A stretch of DNA of 16,376 nucleotides from RGIG5612 sp963599255 (GTDB taxonomy: Bacteria > Bacillota > Clostridia > Lachnospirales > Lachnospiraceae). How positions within the stretch are numbered: the first letter of the stretch is position 1; every line of letters starts with the position of its first letter. Both the position numbers and the translations under genes were made by a program. Shown piece by piece: positions 7,467 through 14,464 of this stretch. Location of the stretch: NCBI GenBank assembly GCA_963599255.1, contig CAVBWS010000044.1:1-16376 (forward strand). The letters run 5' to 3'. The notes below the pieces were generated by a model. The model saw only the letters and a list, made by a program, of their open reading frames with translations. It searched no databases and was not told the DNA's origin.

Positions 7467-8054
7467 ATGGTTTTCAGGGAAAATACATATAGTGTTCTTA
7501 TAGTGTCCTCCGGTGAAAAATTTGCTGCGTCTCTTAAATCGTTACTGCCTTCTACAGACTTCTGGCCTGTTAACACAGTAACGACCTCAGGTGAAGCCCG
7601 CCGTGAAGCAATGCGTACTGCATATGACATGATATTGATAAATACTCCTCTGGCAGATGAGTTCGGAACAAGTCTTGCTACGGATCTGTGCGCTCACGGA
7701 AGCGCCGGAGTACTGCTCTTTGTTAAGGCTGAATTATATGAAAACGTATATTCTAAGGTCATGGAAGCCGGCGTTATGGTAATGTCCAAGCCTGCTCCTG
7801 CACAGATGATAAGTCAGACATTTCATTTGATGTGCTCTGCCAGGGAACGGATGAGAGGTATGGAAGCAAGGCAGGCAACAGTTGAGGATAAGATCAAGGA
7901 AATCCGTCTTGTTAACAAGGCCAAATGGCTTCTTATCGAATACCTGTCCATGACAGAGGAACAGGCTCATCATTATATCGAAAAGCAGGCCATGGATATG
8001 AGACTTTCGAAAAAGGAATGTGCCGAGAATATTATCCATACCTACTCAAGATAG
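7467..8054 (+). CDS. nitR: ANTAR RNA-binding antiterminator with a pseudo-receiver domain (NitR type)
   Basis: A 195-residue cytosolic regulator. Residues 5-125 have the response-regulator fold pattern, including MSKP with the conserved Lys108. The phospho-acceptor Asp is replaced by Asn59 (in ILINTPL) and the acidic pair after the first strand by Ser14-Ser15 (LIVSSGE), so normal phosphorylation is unlikely. A charged helix (about 126-148) leads to an ANTAR domain (about 138-192) with the family pattern A-K-LL-MTEEQAHHYIEKQAMDMRLS-A-II. ANTAR domains bind tandem hexaloop hairpins in nascent RNA and prevent termination. The start is taken at ATG 7467, seven bases after GAAAGGGGG; an in-frame TTG at 7461 is too close to that site. 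The glnA-ANTAR-glt order resembles the glnA-nitR-gltAB cluster known from Clostridium saccharobutylicum. Likely targets here are the amtB, glnN and pyrG leaders (inference). Confidence 0.9.
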   Translation: MVFRENTYSVLIVSSGEKFAASLKSLLPSTDFWPVNTVTTSGEARREAMRTAYDMILINTPLADEFGTSLATDLCAHGSAGVLLFVKAELYENVYSKVMEAGVMVMSKPAPAQMISQTFHLMCSARERMRGMEARQATVEDKIKEIRLVNKAKWLLIEYLSMTEEQAHHYIEKQAMDMRLSKKECAENIIHTYSR

Positions 8055-8116
8055 CAGAAAATAGCTTATGTACAATAAAAGAACAATAAAAACAGCTTCA
8101 TAAAATCAATTTTTTA

Positions 8117-8146
8117 TTGACAATCCTCTTTCAATGGGTTTAGAAT
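8117..8146 (+). promoter_or_regulatory. Promoter of pyrG
   Basis: Consensus -35 TTGACA (8117-8122), an 18-base spacer and -10 TAGAAT (8141-8146). The start is expected near 8153, so the transcript begins only two or three bases before the first leader hairpin. The expected start is not a GGGC run, so it does not resemble the reiterative-transcription start that senses CTP at the B. subtilis pyrG promoter. A perfect 9-base palindrome covers the -10 box and start. Confidence 0.8.
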
Positions 8147-8158
8147 ACCCCCATTGAA
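8130..8158. promoter_or_regulatory. Operator-like perfect inverted repeat over the pyrG -10 region
   Basis: TTCAATGGG (8130-8138) and CCCATTGAA (8150-8158) are exact inverted repeats separated by 11 bases, so the arm centres are 20 bp apart, about two DNA turns. The repeat spans the end of the spacer, the -10 box and the predicted start site, where a dimeric repressor would block transcription. The candidate regulator is not in the window. As RNA it could not form in full because transcription starts inside it, which argues for a DNA site. Confidence 0.6.
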
Positions 8159-8189
8159 CAAGGGCGTTCATTTGGGCTTGCTGTCCGAA
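8155..8189 (+). promoter_or_regulatory. ANTAR target-like hairpin pair in the pyrG leader
   Basis: P1 is UGAAC-AAGGGC-GUUCA (8155-8170), a five-pair stem with a six-base loop carrying A1 and G4. It matches the amtB P1 (UGUAC-AAAGGC-GUACA) in loop and layout, with a compensating stem change. P2 follows with no gap at 8171-8189: UUUGGGC-UUGCU-GUCCGAA, seven pairs with two G-U pairs. Its outer pairs resemble the amtB P2, but its loop lacks the A1/G4 hexaloop. P1 and the downstream terminator share bases and exclude each other. This suggests that the ANTAR regulator also controls CTP synthase (inference). Confidence 0.6.
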
Positions 8190-8209
8190 TGAGCGTCTTT
8201 TCTGTTTTT
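8160..8209 (+). terminator. Leader terminator (attenuator) upstream of pyrG
   Basis: The 5' arm AAGGGCGUUCA (8160-8170) pairs with UGAGCGUCUUU (8190-8200), with P2 forming the upper stem. UUUUCUGUUUUU follows (8198-8209). It lies after the pyrG promoter and 33 bases before the pyrG ATG, so it acts as an attenuator of pyrG and as a stop for read-through from glnA-nitR. Its 5' arm includes the loop and 3' side of P1. Confidence 0.85.
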
Positions 8210-8241
8210 AGGGGATTTTTAATTTAAAACGGAGGCTTACG

Positions 8242-9852
8242 ATGACTAAATACATTTTCGTGACCGGCGGTGTTGTGTCCGGTCTCGGCAAAGGAATTAC
8301 TGCGGCTTCTCTCGGCAGACTTCTTAAAATGAGCGGTCTCAAGGTAGCAGCTCAGAAGTTAGACCCTTACATCAATGTTGATCCGGGAACCATGAGTCCA
8401 TATCAGCACGGTGAGGTGTATGTCACAGAAGACGGCGCAGAAACCGACCTCGACCTCGGTCATTACGAGCGTTTCATTGATGAGGATTTGAACAAATTCT
8501 CCAATCTTACAACAGGTAAGGTGTACTGGAATGTTCTTAATAAAGAGCGCCGCGGCGAATATCTGGGATCAACCGTTCAGGTTATCCCTCACATCACTAA
8601 CGAAATCAAAGAATTTGTTTATCGCGTCGGCAAACAGACCGATGCTGATGTCGTGATCACTGAGATCGGCGGCACCATCGGCGATATGGAGAGCCAGCCT
8701 TTTATAGAGGCTGTGAGACAGATCTCTCTGGAAGTAGGACGAGAAAACAGTTTATTCATCCATGTTACATTGGTTCCATACCTGGCAGGCTCGGAAGAAC
8801 ACAAGTCTAAGCCTACCCAGCACTCCGTTAAGGAGCTCCAGGGTATGGGCATCAATCCGGATATTATTATATTAAGAAGCGATATTCCTATTACAGACGA
8901 GAGTATCTTCAAGAAGATAGCTCTGTTCTGTAATGTAAAACCTGACTGTGTTATCGAAAACCGCACAGTTTCTTGCCTTTACGAAGCTCCTCTGATGCTG
9001 GAACAGTCCAACTTCTCTGGTGTGGTAAGAAGAGCCCTGGGTCTGGAGGTTCCTGAACCTGACACCACAGAATGGGAAGCCATGGTTGCAAGGATCAAGT
9101 CCTGTTCAGGAACAGTTAAGATCGGTATCGTAGGCAAATACGTACAGCTCCATGACGCTTATCTGTCGGTGGCAGAAGCATTAAGACATGCAGGCTATGC
9201 CAACTCTGTTACCGTAGATATTGAGTGGATAGATTCAGAGACTATCACTCCGGCAAATGCAGGCGAGATCCTGGGAGGCCTTGACGGTATCCTGGTTCCT
9301 GGCGGATTTGGCTACAGAGGAATAGACGGAATGATCGTTGCCGCACAATATGCAAGAGAACATGATGTTCCTTACTTTGGCATTTGCCTGGGAATGCAGA
9401 TCGCAGTTATCGAATACGCCAGAAATGTTGCAGGCATAGCAGATGCTAACTCCGGTGAATTTGACGAAATATGTAAGAATAAAGTCATCGACTTCATGCC
9501 GGGACAAAATAACGATATTAATAAGGGAGGAACTCTGAGACTGGGTGCCTACCCTTGCAAGATACAGCCGGGAACTACAATGGAGAAATGCTACGGCTCA
9601 TTATCAATCTCCGAGAGGCATCGTCATCGTTATGAATTTAACAACAATTACAGAACTGCTCTTACAAATGCCGGTCTGGTGTTGAGCGGAGTAGCTCCTG
9701 ATGATTCACTGGTAGAGACGGTGGAGCTGTCTGACAGACCATTTTATGTAGGCGTTCAATTCCATCCGGAATTCAAGTCAAGACCTAACAAACCGCATCC
9801 ATTGTTTAAAAACTTTGTCAAAGCAGCATATGACAAGAGACAGAGCAACTAA
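8242..9852 (+). CDS. pyrG: CTP synthase
   Basis: A 536-residue cytosolic enzyme converting UTP, ATP and glutamine to CTP, the last step of pyrimidine nucleotide synthesis. The N-terminal amidoligase domain (1 to about 270) opens with VTGGVVSGLGKG (7-18, ATP loop) and has EIGGTIGDMESQPF from residue 141 (Mg and nucleotide binding). The C-terminal class I glutaminase domain has Cys382 in FGICLGMQ and His508/Glu510 in VQFHPEF, completing the catalytic triad. The length is normal for the family and nothing is broken. The start ATG has GGAGG eight bases upstream. It sits between nitR and gltB, an unusual place but consistent with it being another glutamine consumer. Its own promoter, operator-like palindrome and attenuator precede it, and gltB follows after 94 bases, possibly by read-through. 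Confidence 0.97.
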   Translation: MTKYIFVTGGVVSGLGKGITAASLGRLLKMSGLKVAAQKLDPYINVDPGTMSPYQHGEVYVTEDGAETDLDLGHYERFIDEDLNKFSNLTTGKVYWNVLNKERRGEYLGSTVQVIPHITNEIKEFVYRVGKQTDADVVITEIGGTIGDMESQPFIEAVRQISLEVGRENSLFIHVTLVPYLAGSEEHKSKPTQHSVKELQGMGINPDIIILRSDIPITDESIFKKIALFCNVKPDCVIENRTVSCLYEAPLMLEQSNFSGVVRRALGLEVPEPDTTEWEAMVARIKSCSGTVKIGIVGKYVQLHDAYLSVAEALRHAGYANSVTVDIEWIDSETITPANAGEILGGLDGILVPGGFGYRGIDGMIVAAQYAREHDVPYFGICLGMQIAVIEYARNVAGIADANSGEFDEICKNKVIDFMPGQNNDINKGGTLRLGAYPCKIQPGTTMEKCYGSLSISERHRHRYEFNNNYRTALTNAGLVLSGVAPDDSLVETVELSDRPFYVGVQFHPEFKSRPNKPHPLFKNFVKAAYDKRQSN

Positions 9853-9866
9853 CAATGTATATCAGT

Positions 9867-9892
9867 TGTCGTAATTGAAAACCGACATTTTT
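9867..9892 (+). terminator. Weak terminator-like hairpin between pyrG and gltB
   Basis: TGTCG (9867-9871) pairs with CGACA (9883-9887) around an 11-base loop, followed directly by TTTTT. The stem is only five pairs, so termination would be partial. In the 94-base gap two further overlapping pairings are possible, AACCG/CGGTT and CCGGT/ACCGG, so the leader may switch. No good gltB promoter is visible, so pyrG-gltBD read-through with partial attenuation is plausible. Confidence 0.35.
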
Positions 9893-9946
9893 GAAGTGTT
9901 TCCGGTTACGAACAGATATACCGGCATAAGAAAAGGAACAGATATT

Positions 9947-12900
9947 ATGAATCAGCAGAATAATACATTATATGATAAAAGATTTGAACACGATGCCTGC
10001 GGTATAGGAGCAGTTGTAAGTATAGACGGCATCGCGTCTCATTCTATTGTAAATGATGCTCTTTCTATAGTTGAAAAGTTAGAGCACAGAGCCGGCAAGG
10101 ATGCAACAGGAGAAACCGGTGACGGTGTAGGTATCCTTGTTCAGATCTCACATAAATTTTTCAGCAGCATAAGGGACGATCTGGGAGATGCCAGGGACTA
10201 CGGTGTCGGCATGTTCTTCTTCCCTCAGGATATACTGGCCAGACGCCAGGCCATGAAGATGATCGAGATCATCTGCGGCAAGGAGGGCGTTGAATTCATC
10301 GGTTGGAGAGACGTTCCTACCGAACCGGACATTTTAGGTGAGAAAGCAAGAAGCACCATGCCTTATATCGCTCAGTGTTTCGTAAGAAGACCGGAGAAGA
10401 TCGCCCGCGGCATTGATTTTGACAGAAAATTATACGTAATCCGCCGTGAATTTGAACACAGCAGGAAGGATACATATGTCTGTTCCTTCTCATCCAGGAC
10501 CATTATCTACAAGGGTATGTTCCTGGTAGGACAGTTAAGAAGATTCTTCTGTGACCTTCAGAGTGAACAGTATGAGAGTGCTATTGCCATGGTTCACTCA
10601 CGTTTCTCAACCAATACAACTCCTAGCTGGGAACGTGCGCATCCTAACAGACTTATTCTTCACAATGGTGAGATTAATACCATCCGCGGCAATGCAGACA
10701 GAATGCTGGCAAGAGAAGAGACCCTGCATTCAGATCTTCTGGATGACGATATGGATAAGGTTATGCCTGTTATTAACTCAGCAGGTTCTGACTCTGCCAT
10801 GTTGGATAATACCCTTGAATTCCTTATGATGGGCGGCATCCCGTTGCCTCTTGCTGTTATGATGACAATTCCGGAGCCATGGAAGAACGACTCCGAGATC
10901 TCAAGAGCCAAGAAGGACATGTACCGTTACTACTCTACTATGATGGAGCCATGGGACGGTCCTGCTGCTATCCTCTTCTCAGATGGCGATATCATGGGCG
11001 CTGTTCTTGACAGAAACGGTCTCAGACCTTCCAGATATTACATTACAAAGGACAGAAAGGTCATCCTCTCATCTGAGGTGGGCGTATTAGATATACCTGC
11101 AGAAAATATTGTCTGCAAATCCCGTCTTCAGCCGGGCAAGATGCTCCTTATCGATACTGTAAGAAAAGAAGTCGTTTCCGATGAGGAATGCAAGGCATTC
11201 TTCGCATCTCGTCACCCATATGGTGAATGGCTTGATGACAACCTGGTAACCTTATCTTCTCTTGCTATTCCTAATAAGAAGGTAGAAAAGAGCTCACCTG
11301 AAGAGCGTACAAAATTATACAAAGCATTCGGTTATACATATGAAGATATTACTGATGCGATCCTTCCGATGGCCAAAAATGGCATTGAACAGACTGCATC
11401 AATGGGAAATGACACTACATTGGCAGTGCTTTCCGAAAAACATCAGCCATTATTCAGTTATTTCAAGCAGTTATTTGCCCAGGTAACCAACCCTCCTATA
11501 GATTCACTCAGAGAAGAAATTGTTACCGATACTGCAGTATATGTTGGTTCTGACGGCAATCTGCTTGAAGATAAGGCTGAAAACTGCCGCGTGCTTGAGA
11601 TCAAGAATCCTATTCTTACTTCAGTTGACCTTATGAGGATCAAGAACATGAAGAAGAAGGGCTTCAAGGTTCAGACTGTATCTCTGCTGTATTATAAAAA
11701 TACTGATCTGGAGACAGCTGTGGATCGTCTCTTCGTGGATTGTGACCGCGCTTACAAGAACGGTTCGAATATCATCATTCTCTCTGACAGAGGCGTTGAT
11801 GAAAATCATGTAGCCATCCCTTCATTGCTGGCAGTTTCTGCAATGGAGCAGTACCTGATCAGAACTAAGAAGCGTACAGCCATCTCTATCATCCTTGAAA
11901 GTGCAGAACCTAGGGATGTTCATCACTTTGCTCTGCTTCTGGGATACGGCGCCCGCGCCATCAATCCGTACCTGGCACATGAATGCATCGAGGAGCTTGT
12001 TGAAAACGGCAACCTGGATAAGGATCCTCATACAGCTATTAAGGATTACAACAATGCTATTCTTCACGGCATTGTTAAGATTGCCGCTAAAATGGGTATT
12101 TCCACTCTGCAGTCATATCAGAGTGCTCAGATATTCGAAGCAGTAGGTATCTGCAAATCAGTTATAGACAAATATTTTACCAACACCGTAAGTCCTGTAG
12201 ACGGCATCGGCCTTAAGGAGATTGCAGAAGGCGTAGAATGGAGACATTCACATGCATTTGACCCGCTGGGACTGGGCGTTGATACAACACTAGACAGCTT
12301 CGGCAAGCATAAGCTTCGTTCAAATGCTTATGCTGAGGATCATATGTATAATCCTCAGACCATCATCGCCTTAAGAGAAGCAACTCAGAATGGTGATTAC
12401 AAGAGATTCAAGGAATTCTCGGCAATGGTTAATGACGAGAAGATCCCTCATACATTAAGAGGACTTCTGGAATTCGTATGGGATAAGAATGGCGGTATTC
12501 CTATTGAGGAAGTTGAACCTGCCAGCGAGATTGTTAAGAGATTCAAGACCGGTGCCATGAGTTACGGTTCTATCTCCGAAGAAGCTCATAAATGCATGGC
12601 TAAGGCTATGAATACCATCGGCGGACGTTCTAACTCAGGTGAAGGCGGCGAAGATCCTGCACGTTTTGGCACAGAATATAACAGTGCCATCAAACAGGTA
12701 GCTTCAGGTCGTTTCGGCGTAACCAGCCAGTATCTGTGCTCTGCTAATGAGATCCAGATTAAAATGGCTCAGGGTGCTAAGCCTGGTGAAGGCGGTCATC
12801 TGCCGGGAAGAAAGGTATATCCGTGGATTGCCAAAACGAGATACTCAACTCCTGGTGTTGCTCTTATATCTCCTCCGCCTCATCATGACATTTACTCTAT

Positions 12901-14449
12901 TGAGGATCTGGCACAGCTTATTTATGACCTTAAGAATGCCAACAAGGATGCCCGCATTACAGTTAAGCTGGTATCTGAGGCAGGCGTAGGCACAATTGCA
13001 GCCGGCGTTGCCAAGGCAGGAGCCCAGGTAGTTCTTATCTCCGGATACGACGGAGGCACGGGTGCTGCTCCTAAGAGTTCCATCCACGATGCAGGTCTTC
13101 CATGGGAGTTAGGACTTTCAGAGGCTCACCAGACCCTGATCAAGAACGGCCTCAGATCTCGTGTAAGGATTGAGACCGACGGCAAGCTTATGACAGGCCG
13201 TGATGTTGCCATCGCATGTATCCTGGGCGCCGAGGAATTCGGATTTGCCACCGCTCCTCTTATTACAATGGGATGCGTTATGATGCGTGTATGCAACCTT
13301 GATACATGCCCTGTAGGTATTGCAACTCAGAATCCTGAATTAAGAAAACGTTTCAGCGGCAAGCCTGAGTATGTAATCAACTTCATGATGTTTATCGCCG
13401 AGGAAATGCGTGAGATCATGGCCAAATTAGGTGTCCGTTCCGTTGACGAACTGGTAGGACGTACGGATCTTATCAAGCCTCGTGAAAACAGGATCACACA
13501 CCGTGCAGATACTATTGATCTGTCACCGATCATAAGCCAGTTCCCTCCTGCACACTTTAAACAGGAAGATATATATGATTTCCATCTGGAGAAAACACTT
13601 GATGAAAGCGTACTTCTTCCGGCACTGGAAAAAGCATTTGCCAAGAAGAAACCTGCCAGCATCGACGTTGAGGTATCAAGCACCAACAGAACCTTCGGTA
13701 CTATCACCGGATCGGTTATTACCAAGAAGTTTGGACAGAGCCTTGCAGATGACACTTATACCGTTCACTGCCAGGGAGGCGGCGGTCAGTCCTTCGGCGC
13801 ATTTATTCCTAAGGGACTTACTCTTGAGCTGACGGGTGATGCCAATGACTATTTCGGCAAGGGATTGTCTGGCGGCAAATTGATCCTCAAGGTGGATCCT
13901 AAGTCAACATTTGCAGCTAAAGACAACATTATCCTGGGAAATGTAGCACTCTATGGTGCAACAAGCGGCGAAGCTTATGTAAATGGTATCGCAGGCGAGA
14001 GATTCTGTGTAAGAAATTCCGGCGCGACAGCTGTAGCCGAAGGCTGCGGTGACCACGGCTGTGAATATATGACCGGCGGACGTGCCGTAATCCTTGGACG
14101 TACAGGCAAGAACTTCGCTGCCGGCATGAGCGGCGGTATCGCTTATGTTCTTGACGAGCAGCATGATCTGTACCTGCGTCTTAACAAAGATATGGTAAGC
14201 ATGTCCCAGGTTTCAGAAAAGCATGACGTTGAAGAACTTCGTTCTATCATAGAGAAACATGTTAAGGCAACCGGATCAAAGTTCGGCAAACAGATACTTG
14301 ATCATTTCGATTCATATCTGCATCTGTTCAAGAAGATCATTCCGCGCGATTATCAGAAGATGATGATAGCTATCGGACAGTTAGAAGAAAAAGGCATTCC
14401 GCATGAACAGGCGAAATTGGATGCATTTTATCTTGTACAGGAACAGTAA
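9947..14449 (+). CDS. gltB: Glutamate synthase, large (alpha) subunit
   Basis: A 1500-residue iron-sulfur flavoprotein. With GltD it makes two glutamates from glutamine and 2-oxoglutarate using NADPH. The start chosen is ATG 9947, with AAAAGGAA nine bases upstream; the frame extends back to a TTG at 9875 that has no ribosome site. The first 17 residues would be a propeptide cut to expose Cys18 (HDACGIG), the class II glutaminase nucleophile. The glutaminase domain (about 18-430) includes HSRFSTNT. A central linking domain follows, then the FMN synthase domain with GGRSNSGEGGEDP near residue 892. The [3Fe-4S] cysteines are C1110, C1116 and C1121 (CVMMRVCNLDTC). The C-terminal beta-helix with many GxxxG-like repeats (about 1240-1490) includes CQGGGGQSFGAF. 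Length and order are those of bacterial GltB. gltD follows 15 bases downstream. Confidence 0.97.
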   Translation: MNQQNNTLYDKRFEHDACGIGAVVSIDGIASHSIVNDALSIVEKLEHRAGKDATGETGDGVGILVQISHKFFSSIRDDLGDARDYGVGMFFFPQDILARRQAMKMIEIICGKEGVEFIGWRDVPTEPDILGEKARSTMPYIAQCFVRRPEKIARGIDFDRKLYVIRREFEHSRKDTYVCSFSSRTIIYKGMFLVGQLRRFFCDLQSEQYESAIAMVHSRFSTNTTPSWERAHPNRLILHNGEINTIRGNADRMLAREETLHSDLLDDDMDKVMPVINSAGSDSAMLDNTLEFLMMGGIPLPLAVMMTIPEPWKNDSEISRAKKDMYRYYSTMMEPWDGPAAILFSDGDIMGAVLDRNGLRPSRYYITKDRKVILSSEVGVLDIPAENIVCKSRLQPGKMLLIDTVRKEVVSDEECKAFFASRHPYGEWLDDNLVTLSSLAIPNKKVEKSSPEERTKLYKAFGYTYEDITDAILPMAKNGIEQTASMGNDTTLAVLSEKHQPLFSYFKQLFAQVTNPPIDSLREEIVTDTAVYVGSDGNLLEDKAENCRVLEIKNPILTSVDLMRIKNMKKKGFKVQTVSLLYYKNTDLETAVDRLFVDCDRAYKNGSNIIILSDRGVDENHVAIPSLLAVSAMEQYLIRTKKRTAISIILESAEPRDVHHFALLLGYGARAINPYLAHECIEELVENGNLDKDPHTAIKDYNNAILHGIVKIAAKMGISTLQSYQSAQIFEAVGICKSVIDKYFTNTVSPVDGIGLKEIAEGVEWRHSHAFDPLGLGVDTTLDSFGKHKLRSNAYAEDHMYNPQTIIALREATQNGDYKRFKEFSAMVNDEKIPHTLRGLLEFVWDKNGGIPIEEVEPASEIVKRFKTGAMSYGSISEEAHKCMAKAMNTIGGRSNSGEGGEDPARFGTEYNSAIKQVASGRFGVTSQYLCSANEIQIKMAQGAKPGEGGHLPGRKVYPWIAKTRYSTPGVALISPPPHHDIYSIEDLAQLIYDLKNANKDARITVKLVSEAGVGTIAAGVAKAGAQVVLISGYDGGTGAAPKSSIHDAGLPWELGLSEAHQTLIKNGLRSRVRIETDGKLMTGRDVAIACILGAEEFGFATAPLITMGCVMMRVCNLDTCPVGIATQNPELRKRFSGKPEYVINFMMFIAEEMREIMAKLGVRSVDELVGRTDLIKPRENRITHRADTIDLSPIISQFPPAHFKQEDIYDFHLEKTLDESVLLPALEKAFAKKKPASIDVEVSSTNRTFGTITGSVITKKFGQSLADDTYTVHCQGGGGQSFGAFIPKGLTLELTGDANDYFGKGLSGGKLILKVDPKSTFAAKDNIILGNVALYGATSGEAYVNGIAGERFCVRNSGATAVAEGCGDHGCEYMTGGRAVILGRTGKNFAAGMSGGIAYVLDEQHDLYLRLNKDMVSMSQVSEKHDVEELRSIIEKHVKATGSKFGKQILDHFDSYLHLFKKIIPRDYQKMMIAIGQLEEKGIPHEQAKLDAFYLVQEQ

Positions 14450-14464
14450 AGGAGGAATTAAGAA

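Noticed and set aside
8084..8119. AT-only hairpin (CAATAAAAA/TTTTTATTG) after nitR as a terminator
   Set aside because: The stem has almost no GC, no U-tract follows it, and it overlaps the pyrG -35 box. The strong terminator at 8160-8209 is the more likely end for glnA-nitR transcripts.
8147..8165. CTP-sensing reiterative start at pyrG
   Set aside because: The predicted start region reads ACCCCCATTG, not the GGGC start on which the known mechanism depends; start mapping would settle it.
9875..9946. Possible upstream TTG start for gltB adding 24 residues
   Set aside because: There is no ribosome site before the TTG and it overlaps the hairpin with five T. ATG 9947 has a good site and gives a normal short propeptide before Cys18.
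9853..9946. ANTAR hexaloop target in the gltB leader
   Set aside because: I searched for six-base loops with A1 and G4 closed by at least four pairs and found none, although overlapping weak hairpins exist.
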